From contig JAFUTH010000001.1 of NCBI GenBank assembly GCA_017484285.1, positions 62,001-126,000 of the forward strand: a stretch of 64,000 nt of DNA, written 5' to 3'. The notes beneath the pieces are model-generated. The model was not told where the DNA came from. It did not search any database and was given only the letters and a program-made list of their open reading frames with translations. The stretch's first letter is position 1. The number at the start of each line of letters is the position of its first letter. A program made the translations under genes and the position numbers. Source of the DNA: Treponema sp. (lineage in GTDB: Bacteria; Spirochaetota; Spirochaetia; Treponematales; Treponemataceae). Below are positions 24,606 through 33,352 of the stretch, piece by piece.

Positions 24606-24980
24606 TTATTTGCTGTAGGCGTGCATGCAGTATGCGCCCGCCGCTATGAGAAGGGCTTCGCATACTGACACACGAATCCAGAACCTTTTCCGAGACGAGA
24701 GCCGTTCGTTCTCGGCTCGGAAACCGTCATTCTCAGACTGCACGGCGAGAATGAGATTCTCGTATTCCGCGCTGTCCGCCGCCCACTGGTCACGCATGTC
24801 GTCGATGACCGCGTAGATTTGTTCCAGCTGCTCAGATGTCACCGTTTGCGAGGATGCCTCTGATTCGCTCCTTTGCGCTTTCGGCTGCCCGCTCGCTCTT
24901 TCCACGGTTTCCTGAGCGGAGAGCAGGTGCAGTCGCGCGAGCAGGAGCAGCATCGCAAGCAGTTTCGTTTTCTTTCTCAT
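24606..24980 (-). CDS. Spanin-like protein: signal peptide, coiled coil, C-terminal membrane segment
   Basis: The 124-residue product has an N-terminal signal or anchor (residues 4-22, ending LLSAQ), a Glu/Gln/Ser-rich helical region predicted as coiled coil (about 45-95) and a C-terminal membrane segment (about 101-120, VSVCEALLIAAGAYCM). This is the topology of phage unimolecular spanins, which bridge inner and outer membranes during lysis, except that no lipobox cysteine is present. AAGGAG is seven bases from the ATG. The first 149 bases overlap the 3' end of the holin-like gene in another frame. The function is inferred from topology and neighbours. Confidence 0.6.
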   Translation of the reverse strand: MRKKTKLLAMLLLLARLHLLSAQETVERASGQPKAQRSESEASSQTVTSEQLEQIYAVIDDMRDQWAADSAEYENLILAVQSENDGFRAENERLSSRKRFWIRVSVCEALLIAAGAYCMHAYSK

Positions 24981-25218
24981 CGCTTGAATCTCCTTTTCCG
25001 AGCGTGTTCATAATCTGCTTGCCCGTCCTGTTCGTGATGATTCCGAGGATGAGCGAGCACCAGACCACCCCCGAAATCACCCCGGCGTACAAAAACGCGC
25101 AGCAGACGATGAACGCCATGCCCTTGAAGCTGATGAACTTCGCCACGAGGTACACGCAGCGTTTGAGCACCAAAAGCCACAGCTCCGAAAAACTGACCTC
25201 GCACAGATTTACACCCAT
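24832..25218 (-). CDS. Holin-like small membrane protein
   Basis: The start is ATG 25218 (MGVNLCEV), with GGAGG upstream; the frame is open further upstream but overlaps the endolysin gene. The 128-residue product has a hydrophobic N-terminal half with two or three membrane segments (about 10-32 and 33-62, GMAFIVCCAFLYAGVISGVV) and a hydrophilic, charged tail from about residue 70. Size, topology and position directly after a cell-wall hydrolase are those of phage holins. No family motif was identified. Confidence 0.65.
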   Translation of the reverse strand: MGVNLCEVSFSELWLLVLKRCVYLVAKFISFKGMAFIVCCAFLYAGVISGVVWCSLILGIITNRTGKQIMNTLGKGDSSDEKENETACDAAPARATAPALRSGNRGKSERAAESAKERIRGILANGDI

Positions 25219-25637
25219 ACGTCCTCCGTAAGCCAGCGCCGAACGAGCCGAAAGGGCGAGTACATCGCCTTCAGCTCGCCGAGCGTGCGCGGCGTTCCGC
25301 CGTTCTTCTCGATGCACGACTCGTTCATGTACAAGCCCCCGCCCAGAGCGCCCGCCACATGCACCGCTTTTCCGTTCTCGTCAAGGAAAAACGCGGCTTG
25401 GATATGCGAGTCGCTTTCCGCATTCCGCGTGAAGTAGAAGCGGTACAGACCGTCCGCCGTCACACGGATGCTCGTTCCGAAAACGGCGTTGAGCGCGGCG
25501 CAGACAGAACCTGAGCAGTCGCTTCCGTCGATGGAGCTTCCGCCCCACACATACGGCGTGCCGTTGAACTCTGCGAGAGCCGTGCGGAACAGCTCGCCGC
25601 GAAGATAGGCAAGCGATTCCGTTTCGTTTCTGTTCAT
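25209..25637 (-). CDS. NlpC/P60-family endopeptidase (endolysin-like)
   Basis: The 142-residue protein is a compact C40 peptidase. The catalytic cysteine lies in PYVWGGSSIDGSDCSGSV (about residues 28-45) and the histidine probably in AVHVAGALGGG (about 90-100). Such enzymes cut peptide cross-links in peptidoglycan. There is no signal peptide, as expected for an endolysin that leaves the cytoplasm through a holin; a cell-wall-remodelling enzyme would normally have one. AGGAGG precedes the ATG. It overlaps the holin-like gene by ten bases. Confidence 0.85.
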   Translation of the reverse strand: MNRNETESLAYLRGELFRTALAEFNGTPYVWGGSSIDGSDCSGSVCAALNAVFGTSIRVTADGLYRFYFTRNAESDSHIQAAFFLDENGKAVHVAGALGGGLYMNESCIEKNGGTPRTLGELKAMYSPFRLVRRWLTEDVWV

Positions 25638-25663
25638 AGGGAAAACCTCCTTTTGTGTTTTTT

Positions 25664-25675
25664 ATAAGCGCTTAT
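25664..25675. promoter_or_regulatory. Perfect 12-bp palindrome upstream of the endolysin gene
   Basis: ATAAGCGCTTAT is its own reverse complement and lies 27 bases upstream of the endolysin ATG, between it and the XRE regulator gene. It is a plausible operator for that regulator. No other copy was noticed nearby. Confidence 0.45.
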
Positions 25676-25739
25676 GACAAAAGGATAGCGGGCAAAAGAG
25701 GGGAAAAAACTAGTAGTTTAGTGAGGAATCAGATTTTTG

Positions 25740-26069
25740 CTAATCGACGCTGATTTCAAACAGGTCGTTAATCTGCTGCTGCAAGAGGCGCAGCTTTTCC
25801 GAGAAGCTGGCTTGAGCCTCGGACAACGCGCGCTGTTTCTCTTCATCGGCAGAGACAGAATCCGCCGGCTTGAAAAACAGGTAGGGCTCAACGTCAAGTT
25901 TCTGCGCGATAATGTCGATTGTTTCCGGCTTGGGGAATTTATGGCGGCTTTCGATTTCGGTAATGTACGTCTCGCCAAAGCCGATGAGCTCAGAAAGCTT
26001 CTCCTGAGACAATCCTTTTTCTTTTCTATACCGTTTCAGGTTCTGTCTGAAAATCTCCCTGGTGCTCAT
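25740..26069 (-). CDS. XRE-family transcriptional regulator
   Basis: The 109-residue protein starts MSTREIFRQNLK at ATG 26069. Residues 5-62 form a helix-turn-helix of the Cro/CI type: GLSQEKLSELIGFGETYITEIE, followed by the usual PKPETIDIIAQKLDV. The C-terminal 40 residues are a helix that may dimerise. It is the first gene of the minus-strand lysis module and the likely repressor. A TATTCT -10-like box is six bases before the ATG. Confidence 0.88.
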   Translation of the reverse strand: MSTREIFRQNLKRYRKEKGLSQEKLSELIGFGETYITEIESRHKFPKPETIDIIAQKLDVEPYLFFKPADSVSADEEKQRALSEAQASFSEKLRLLQQQINDLFEISVD

Positions 26070-26148
26070 GAAAAAAGAATACTCTAAAAAAATAGCACAA
26101 TTTATAGGCGAATAACCACCAAAAATGAGAAAAAAATTAAAAATAAAC

Positions 26149-26176
26149 TTGAAATCCCTGTCTTTTGGACTATAAT
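26149..26176 (+). promoter_or_regulatory. Promoter of the surface-protein run
   Basis: TTGAAA (26149-26154) and TATAAT (26171-26176) are 16 bases apart. The predicted leader is about 50 bases and contains GAGGGG before the ATG, so this unit is translated in the ordinary way. Confidence 0.75.
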
Positions 26177-26234
26177 TATCTAAGAAATTGCTTACACATT
26201 TAGGCAACAACAAATTCACTACACAAGAGGGGTA

Positions 26235-27440
26235 ATGATTATGATGTTACGAAAACAATTCTTGGCAGCGCTGGTGCTGTCAGCAGCTGCGGTTATGTTC
26301 ATGGGATGTAACTTGATTGGCGACGATGATGAATCAAAGAATGACAACAACTCCAGTTCTTCAAAACTTTCAGATTCCGTTGATTTTCAGTCTTATCCAA
26401 CGAATTATTCTCTGCATGTAAAGAACAATTCATCGAACAAATTGATTGCTTTTAAAGGCGCGCCATCACAAAAGCAGCTCATCGGCGGAATTCCAGCGTC
26501 TGGTGACCACTATCTGAAAAAAGACGCGAGCGTATTCACGACGACGACTGATTTCATGCTCTATGTCGTAACAGAAGATGATTACAACACGTACTATGCT
26601 TCAAGTCCAGAGACGCTTGACGCTTCTCCGTACACTATTCTCTATGCCTTCTACAATACAGCGACGACAAACGAACAGACCTACGAGATTTCAAGCAAGT
26701 TGGGCGGCGCGTATCAAATCGTCATCAACAACGGCACGAGCTATAACGTTGAATTGCGCAACATGGGGCCGACTGGTGACATCATCGGCTACAGCGGTTC
26801 TCAGACGTATGAAAAAGCGTTCCACGTTACGGAAGGTGAATACATGATTTTCCCGGTGTTCCGAAAATATGACAGAAACACAGGCGAGATTATTTCGACA
26901 TATCCGACATACGCGACTGGCAATCTTGCGGGCGAGGCGAAGAGCTATGAATTCTCGCTTGATACATCGACAAAAACACGCCAGTTTAATGTACGCGACT
27001 GGGCAACGGGCATCAATTTCACTCCGAGCGCAACGTATATCAAGATTATCAACAATGCCGATCAGGGCATTCAGTTCTTCACGGGCGCAGACACAACGCC
27101 TGTCGTTACATCTACGGGTGGTAAGAGAATCAATACGTCTTCAAGCCTTGTCTTTGCCATCAACATGGACAAGCTGACTTCCAATAAGTACGAATCAGAG
27201 CGCATTGTTTCCGGCTACCGTGTCGCTACGAACAGACTTACGTGTGGCTATCTTGCCGGCTCAGAAACCACAGACACAGGCTCTTCGACAGCAACGGTAA
27301 CATACAAAGCGGGCTATCTGTATACCTATACCATTTCCGGCGATGCCGAGTCTGGCTATAAGATTACTCCGCTCACCGAGACCGATTCTGACGGAAACAC
27401 CATTCTGAAGGCTCAGGAAATCGACTGGTCATCAATCTAA
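26235..27440 (+). CDS. Surface lipoprotein of unknown function
   Basis: The 401-residue product has a lipoprotein signal with VMFMGC (Cys about 25), a Ser/Asn/Asp-rich linker and a beta-strand-rich body. Phrases such as YSLHVKNNSSNKLIAFKG and QIVINNGTSYNVELRN suggest repeated small beta-sandwich domains, similar in style to the start of the next lipoprotein. I recognise no named domain. ATG 26235, 26241 and 26244 are all possible starts; GAGGGG favours 26235 or 26241. Confidence 0.75.
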   Translation: MIMMLRKQFLAALVLSAAAVMFMGCNLIGDDDESKNDNNSSSSKLSDSVDFQSYPTNYSLHVKNNSSNKLIAFKGAPSQKQLIGGIPASGDHYLKKDASVFTTTTDFMLYVVTEDDYNTYYASSPETLDASPYTILYAFYNTATTNEQTYEISSKLGGAYQIVINNGTSYNVELRNMGPTGDIIGYSGSQTYEKAFHVTEGEYMIFPVFRKYDRNTGEIISTYPTYATGNLAGEAKSYEFSLDTSTKTRQFNVRDWATGINFTPSATYIKIINNADQGIQFFTGADTTPVVTSTGGKRINTSSSLVFAINMDKLTSNKYESERIVSGYRVATNRLTCGYLAGSETTDTGSSTATVTYKAGYLYTYTISGDAESGYKITPLTETDSDGNTILKAQEIDWSSI

Positions 27441-27468
27441 TCACCGCAAGCATCGCATGAGTTTATCG

Positions 27469-27510
27469 GCTCAGTCACTGGCGCAACGTTTAGTGACTGA
27501 GCTCATTCTT
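27469..27510 (+). terminator. Hairpin between the first two surface lipoprotein genes
   Basis: GCTCAGTCACT (27469-27479) pairs with AGTGACTGAGC (27492-27502) around 12 bases, and TCATTCTTTA follows. It may end or attenuate transcription so that the first gene is made in excess of those downstream. Confidence 0.65.
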
Positions 27511-27524
27511 TAGGAAATACGCCT

Positions 27525-29480
27525 TTGAAACGATTCTTTATTTTCTTCACAACGTTATTTTTCTTTTTCTCGTTTTATTCCTGTGAAACAGAGGACAGCG
27601 GCAGCAAGAATGAAAATCCTCCGTCAGAAGTCATAAACACAGACACAACCACTGACAAGACCTATATCACCTTCAAGAACAACAGTTCGTATCCAGTGAG
27701 CGTCTATTACGGCGAGAGCCCGTATTGGAATCCGAATGTTTTTTCGACCGTCGCGGCGAACGGAAGCGCAAAAGCAGAATTCACGGGAAACACAGACGCA
27801 ACGGCGACGTTCTTTTTCGTCTATAATTTCGACTTCGGTTCTAGCACGACCGTCTTTCCGTATTTTTCATCTGACTCTGACGTAAACCATAAAAGTTTAA
27901 AAGTGGCAAAAAACGCGACGACCGAGGTTGTCATCGATGAGATAACAAAATGTACGACAAAATCAGCCTTTTTGCTTTTGGAAAATCAAACGACATCGAG
28001 CATCTACATTTTGCTCGTTGATAACCCGATAACGCCGTATGGAGCGGACTCAAAATTCATCACAGCGGGAAGCAGTGCGGCGTATGAAATCGGCGATGAC
28101 GGAAACTTTCTCCTCGAGAGCGCATACCGCGCAAAAATCTGCATAAACGCGGAGACAATGGATTTACCCGAAATCAATTATGAGGCGGGAAGCATCTACA
28201 CGGTCACCGTTACGAACAGCGGCGCCTCACTCAAGTCGGTCTCGCCGTTCGACGTGGACACGCAAAAACAAATCTGGAATTTCAACGACAGCACATTCCT
28301 CGTCGACTCCAACTACGTGTACGCGCACCCGGTCATGCGAAGCGCATACACGGTGAGCGAAGGAAGTCTTGTGCTCGGCACGCTCAAAACCGATGCCACA
28401 AAAATCGGTCTAATGGCAGTCGACGTGTACGGGAACAAGCACGTGGTCGGTACGGCGACGTTCTCCGACTCAACATACGGCACGCTGCTCGAAAGCGCGG
28501 TGCTCGACTTCACCGCGCAGAGTGACGGGTCTGTCGTCATGATTTTGGAGAATGCGTCCAAGCTCAACGGTGAGACGCTCTGGTACGAGATGCTCGTCTG
28601 CTACAATTTCAGCACGAACACGCTCGTCTGGTCGCTCACGTTCCAGCAGCTCTACGCGTCATACATGGCACGCGCAATCGGAACAGACGCATTCTACATC
28701 GATTTTTACTCGGAGACGACGAACACACTCTGCCGCATGAAGGACAACATGATTGCCGTCGTAGGCGCGGCGGACACGGGCGAGGCGATGTACCCGTTCT
28801 TCACGGTCATCGATGCCACGCCCTACCTGTCGGGGGAGAGCGAGCACTTTACGGTGCACAATTACCTCGCGACGGCGGCACAGGCGACGGGAGGCGCGCA
28901 GAGCTATTTTACGGCAGTCTACTACGACGGCGCGGACTTCTACGTCTCAGGATTCGCGAACTGCGACTTCACCTACGAGGATATGACCTACACGGGCACC
29001 ATCTATCAGTTCTCGGGCGACCTTGCCACGGCACAAAAACTCTACGAAAAAGAACGCTACCTGTTCCTTTGCATCGATGGCGTGGGCAAGAACTGGTACG
29101 CCTGCGGCGAATACTGCGACACGGGAACGATTCTCAAGGGCTGCTACATTTCGTCTGACATGGTGAGCGCAAACACCGCTCCCTCGCTGCATGTCTCCAA
29201 GAACTCGTACTGTTGGTTTGACCAGCTCTGCTGTTATAACGGAAAAATCATCCTCTACGGAACGACGAGCGCTGACAAGGCGGGCGAAGACTCTCCGCTT
29301 CCGTTCGTCGCCTCGTACACGGCGACCGGCTCGCTGCTCTGGGAAAACACAAGCTACACAAAATACACACAGGCTTATTCGCTCATTCCAAACGCAATCG
29401 GAACGTACGTTCTGCAATTGTCTGGAAGCGCACGTTCTTCGCTCCATTACGTGAGCGCGGACCTGCTTGGAAACGAATAA
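27525..29480 (+). CDS. Large surface lipoprotein of unknown function
   Basis: The start is TTG 27525, with AGGAAA nine bases upstream and no nearby ATG. The 651-residue product has the lipobox SFYSC (Cys about 20), a KNNSSYPVSVYYG domain like that of its upstream neighbour (about 40-120), and from about residue 240 a long beta-rich part with repeated turn motifs (for example FYIDFYSETTNTLCRMKDN and SYFTAVYYDGADFYVSG) that resemble beta-propeller blades. No enzyme motif was found. Confidence 0.75.
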   Translation: MKRFFIFFTTLFFFFSFYSCETEDSGSKNENPPSEVINTDTTTDKTYITFKNNSSYPVSVYYGESPYWNPNVFSTVAANGSAKAEFTGNTDATATFFFVYNFDFGSSTTVFPYFSSDSDVNHKSLKVAKNATTEVVIDEITKCTTKSAFLLLENQTTSSIYILLVDNPITPYGADSKFITAGSSAAYEIGDDGNFLLESAYRAKICINAETMDLPEINYEAGSIYTVTVTNSGASLKSVSPFDVDTQKQIWNFNDSTFLVDSNYVYAHPVMRSAYTVSEGSLVLGTLKTDATKIGLMAVDVYGNKHVVGTATFSDSTYGTLLESAVLDFTAQSDGSVVMILENASKLNGETLWYEMLVCYNFSTNTLVWSLTFQQLYASYMARAIGTDAFYIDFYSETTNTLCRMKDNMIAVVGAADTGEAMYPFFTVIDATPYLSGESEHFTVHNYLATAAQATGGAQSYFTAVYYDGADFYVSGFANCDFTYEDMTYTGTIYQFSGDLATAQKLYEKERYLFLCIDGVGKNWYACGEYCDTGTILKGCYISSDMVSANTAPSLHVSKNSYCWFDQLCCYNGKIILYGTTSADKAGEDSPLPFVASYTATGSLLWENTSYTKYTQAYSLIPNAIGTYVLQLSGSARSSLHYVSADLLGNE

Positions 29481-29507
29481 CTCACTCATACTCATAGGGA
29501 GGAAACT

Positions 29508-32500
29508 ATGATTCTGACAAAAAAGAAAAAACTGTTTTCGGTAATCGCATTGCTCTCGGGGCTCCTGCTTCTGTTCGCGGGCTGTTCGCATGACAGCGGC
29601 GGCGACAGCACTGAAGACAAAACGCAAACAGACAGCAAGACCGATGATGGCAAAACTGACGAAACGACCGACGGAAAAACCGATGACGGCAAGACTGACG
29701 GAAAAACGGACGACGGAACGTCCAAAACGCCTTCTGTCGTCTCCGACCAATACTGGTGGGGCACGTGGCAGCGAATGAGCGACGGACGGCTCTTCGTCAT
29801 CAGCGAGGACAGCATCAAAGAATACGACGAAGAGGGCATGTCGTACACAAACCATGCAATCTCGTCGACATCGACAGCGGACGTGCTCTATACGTCGAAG
29901 CTCGGCTCGTTCTCAAAGACGTCCGCGCGAATCATGGAAAAAGACAGCATCCCGTATTTCAGGCAGGGCGGCACCGACCTTGAATTCTCGCTCAAGCTCG
30001 TCGGATTTGAGTCAACCGTCTCGGCGAGCGTGAGCGCACGCGCGGGAACAAGCCCGCGCTCAAACATCTCGGCGAAGGTCACGACTCCGAACCACACGAG
30101 CTACAGCGAAGATGTCACCTCGGACTCTGAGGGCATCATCACCGCCCATGCGCCGGTCGCAGGCGACGAAATGACGATTACGCTCGCAAAGCCGAGCGGA
30201 AAGACAATCGTCGTTCCCGGCGTAAAGGTCGAGACGAACGGCTCGAACATGGGCACCGTTCCGATTGCCGACGACGGTCAGTACATCCTCAAGATTACGG
30301 GCACGGTCGCCGACGAAGACAAGACCGACGGCTACCTCTACGCGAACAACTACGCGACCTATCCGCTCACGCTCACGATTACGAACATCAGCGACGTGGA
30401 CTGCCCGTCGACATTCTACCGAATTGAGGCAGCAGACAGTTGCCTAACCGTCAGTGGAAGCGGAAGCTCGGCGTTGAGCGGTACGATTCCGACGATGGTG
30501 AAAGGCGCGACAAAAACCGTAAACCTTACGGTTGAGTGTGGCTCAATCACGGACGCGTATATCGATACGGGCTTAAATATAACAATTACCAATTCGACCG
30601 GAACATGGGTTGATTATGTTCCACTCCGATTCTTCAAAGGCTTAGTTCCCATTTCATTCGCAGCAATCAGCGACGGGGACAACAGCATCGCTGCCTTGAA
30701 TGGATTTGTTATTTACCCGGACAACAACACAAAATTCTTTGCCGTTGACCAGACATCAGCAACAACTGTATTCCTGCCGAGTTTCGGAAATGCCAATGAC
30801 TATTTGCTCGTATTCTGTGGTGCGACTACATCGCAGACACTTTCTGAAAGCACCGAAATGTTCTATACGGTCGCACTCGGAACGGCTGCGGCTAAAACGG
30901 TAAAACTCCCTGATGATGAAACAGAACATCAGAAGTTCGTAAACTACGGAGAATCAAACGGCGGAAATGAAACAGAAGGAAGCACCTATCCAGTCGCCGA
31001 AGATTTTGAGGCATATCTTGCTGGCGGTGACAAAGACTTCTACTCATTGCAATTCTCCGACACCTCTATCATTGACGCAAGCGCAGTTCCAAAAGAGTAT
31101 TGGGGTTCATCAGCAGCAAATGTTGAAGCACTTACCGATGAGACAATTGCAAGCAATGGATACGGCGTTGTGTTCGGCACTCTCGCAAACAGCGACAGCT
31201 GGGTTGTGCATAAATTCTACGCAAGCTCAAGCGGAACGTACACAATCGAATGGGGCGACAGGGGAAACAAAATCACGGGTACATCTGATTCTACCTCATA
31301 CAGCTACGATGGAAGCGCACGACTCTATGTTACGGCTTCTACGTACGCAAGTTTTTCTTCGACCATCTTTAATTCAGAAACAACATCATCACAGACAATA
31401 ACGGTTTCTTCAGCTGGCTATGTCTACATCAGGCTCAAATCATGGGTCAGCATTGACGGTGGAACATACGCGCTTCGCGTGCGGGATTCTTCAGGAACAG
31501 CAAAAACTTTGTATTATTCATCCGGCTCTGGTTATGCAGGCTATGATTGGACAATCGGAAGGCTGAGTACAACGGCAGATACAAATATCTATTACTTCTA
31601 TGCTTATAAAGATACCGACTATACGCTCCGTTGGAGTGACGCAGGAAATGGCTTTGGTCATTCTGCCGACATAAAGGTTTCTGCAAGCACGGATGTTTCG
31701 AAATTCACGCAATCAGATTCAGAAATACTGTTCTTTGAAAAAGACAGTGGCTTCACAAATGGGCAAACCTTCTCTGTCTCAACCAACGGCTATGTGTTCT
31801 TTAAGATTCAGGCGCAGAGTTCTATCGCAAAATACGAAGGCTCTTACGCGCTCTGCCTTATTGACGAAGAGACCTATTTACAGGATATCGGAGAATACAC
31901 AGAGGAAAGTTTTGTCGTAGCATCAGGAGATGAAATTTCAAATGAAAATGCATGGAAGTGGGGCTGTCTCTATGCTGACGGATATGAAATCTTTAAATTC
32001 CCTGTGGAAGGTGACAAAATCTATACGATTACGTGGGATGACATCACGGATGGCTCAGACTCATCAAGCTACACGGGCGACATTCTTGTAAGCGCATATG
32101 CAACCTATGAAGAATCTACAAAAAACCTTTCAGACGCATATTGGGAATCGGTAGATTCTGGCTATTCAACAGCAAATACCGTCGCGCCAACGACCAATGG
32201 ATTCGTATTCGTGAAACTTGTTCCAAAAGACAACGACTCAACGGGCACATTCAGAATCGCACTCTCGTATGGTCCCAACATGTCAAAAACATGGTCAATG
32301 GTTGATGTTGCCTCTCACAATTGTAACTTCTATGCATATGACATCGGAACGAACGGCGATGCCGTATGGACAACGGGAACATTCTCATCAAGCAGCGATG
32401 AAGATGTTTATTATTTCACGCGCGATGAAAACGCTGGTGACAAAGTTTACAAGCTATACACTGATACGGACTATGATGGAACAAAAACGTATACCGCATT

Positions 32501-33341
32501 GTATGTATCTTTGGACATAACGGATTCTCCAAACTCGGTAGACCCTGATGATACGACAATTCCAGGATATACTGCCGCCGTGTCGATATTCCGTACTAAG
32601 CCGGGAACTGAGTACATTCATGTTTTGCCAGGAACAGATGTCTCGAGCGGTACGTATGCAATCACGATGATTGACGGTGACAATAACCCGGTCACGCTCA
32701 CAAAACTCACCGCAACGACAGGCGAGAATATCACGGAAGGCTGGCTCACTGGCGAAATGACATCCGGCAACGACAGAATCGTCTATCGATACAAAGCAAA
32801 AGCGAACACGTTCTTCCGCATGTTCTGGGATGATGCGTCAGATGGAAGCGGAATCTATACGGCGGATATCGAAGTCGCCGTTGGGGCATCTGACGAAGAC
32901 ACCACAAATAGCAAAATCCTCAACAACGGATACACGAATGGAGGATGGTGCGACACGTATACCGAAGATACGGTTCTTTACTTCTACGTGACCGTAAAAA
33001 ACAATTCGGCAGATAATATCGGCTCGTATGCAATCACAATAGTCGAAGGCAACGAGGCGAGTTCTGATTTTACCCTTGTTTCTCCGAATACGACGGTCAC
33101 GGTTACGAGCAAAGCTGACATCAGCGTGCAGTCTTCGGTCAACGAAGCAAGCCGCGTCTTTACCGCCGACACGGGCTACGACAGCTACGCATGGTATGTC
33201 GACGGCACGAAACAGAGCGAGACGACGAACGTGTTCACCGCCGATGTCTCAACATGGAAGAGCGGAACATACGAAATCGAACTTGAGGCAAAGAAAGGCA
33301 CTCAATACTTCTCATCGACTATCTTCTTGAAGGTAGAGTAA
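29508..33341 (+). CDS. Giant surface lipoprotein with five pre-peptidase-like beta repeats
   Basis: The 1277-residue product has the lipobox LLFAGC (Cys about 26) and a DGKTD-rich low-complexity spacer (about 38-75). Residues 83-510 match the lipoprotein at 21263-22909. From about 560 to 1190 there are five beta domains of 110-130 residues, each with a core such as GTYTIEWGDRGN, DYTLRWSDAGNG or IYTITWDDITDG and an end such as GYVYIRLKSW, resembling bacterial pre-peptidase C-terminal (PPC) domains. A last Ig/PKD-like domain (about 1190-1277, SYAWYVDGTKQSE) closes it. GGAGG precedes the ATG. The middle of the gene is visibly more AT-rich than its ends. Confidence 0.8.
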   Translation: MILTKKKKLFSVIALLSGLLLLFAGCSHDSGGDSTEDKTQTDSKTDDGKTDETTDGKTDDGKTDGKTDDGTSKTPSVVSDQYWWGTWQRMSDGRLFVISEDSIKEYDEEGMSYTNHAISSTSTADVLYTSKLGSFSKTSARIMEKDSIPYFRQGGTDLEFSLKLVGFESTVSASVSARAGTSPRSNISAKVTTPNHTSYSEDVTSDSEGIITAHAPVAGDEMTITLAKPSGKTIVVPGVKVETNGSNMGTVPIADDGQYILKITGTVADEDKTDGYLYANNYATYPLTLTITNISDVDCPSTFYRIEAADSCLTVSGSGSSALSGTIPTMVKGATKTVNLTVECGSITDAYIDTGLNITITNSTGTWVDYVPLRFFKGLVPISFAAISDGDNSIAALNGFVIYPDNNTKFFAVDQTSATTVFLPSFGNANDYLLVFCGATTSQTLSESTEMFYTVALGTAAAKTVKLPDDETEHQKFVNYGESNGGNETEGSTYPVAEDFEAYLAGGDKDFYSLQFSDTSIIDASAVPKEYWGSSAANVEALTDETIASNGYGVVFGTLANSDSWVVHKFYASSSGTYTIEWGDRGNKITGTSDSTSYSYDGSARLYVTASTYASFSSTIFNSETTSSQTITVSSAGYVYIRLKSWVSIDGGTYALRVRDSSGTAKTLYYSSGSGYAGYDWTIGRLSTTADTNIYYFYAYKDTDYTLRWSDAGNGFGHSADIKVSASTDVSKFTQSDSEILFFEKDSGFTNGQTFSVSTNGYVFFKIQAQSSIAKYEGSYALCLIDEETYLQDIGEYTEESFVVASGDEISNENAWKWGCLYADGYEIFKFPVEGDKIYTITWDDITDGSDSSSYTGDILVSAYATYEESTKNLSDAYWESVDSGYSTANTVAPTTNGFVFVKLVPKDNDSTGTFRIALSYGPNMSKTWSMVDVASHNCNFYAYDIGTNGDAVWTTGTFSSSSDEDVYYFTRDENAGDKVYKLYTDTDYDGTKTYTALYVSLDITDSPNSVDPDDTTIPGYTAAVSIFRTKPGTEYIHVLPGTDVSSGTYAITMIDGDNNPVTLTKLTATTGENITEGWLTGEMTSGNDRIVYRYKAKANTFFRMFWDDASDGSGIYTADIEVAVGASDEDTTNSKILNNGYTNGGWCDTYTEDTVLYFYVTVKNNSADNIGSYAITIVEGNEASSDFTLVSPNTTVTVTSKADISVQSSVNEASRVFTADTGYDSYAWYVDGTKQSETTNVFTADVSTWKSGTYEIELEAKKGTQYFSSTIFLKVE

Positions 33342-33352
33342 GGAGGCTGACC

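Noticed and set aside
23816-26069. A complete prophage
   Set aside because: No integrase, terminase, capsid, portal or tail genes are present on either side, only the lysis-type genes.
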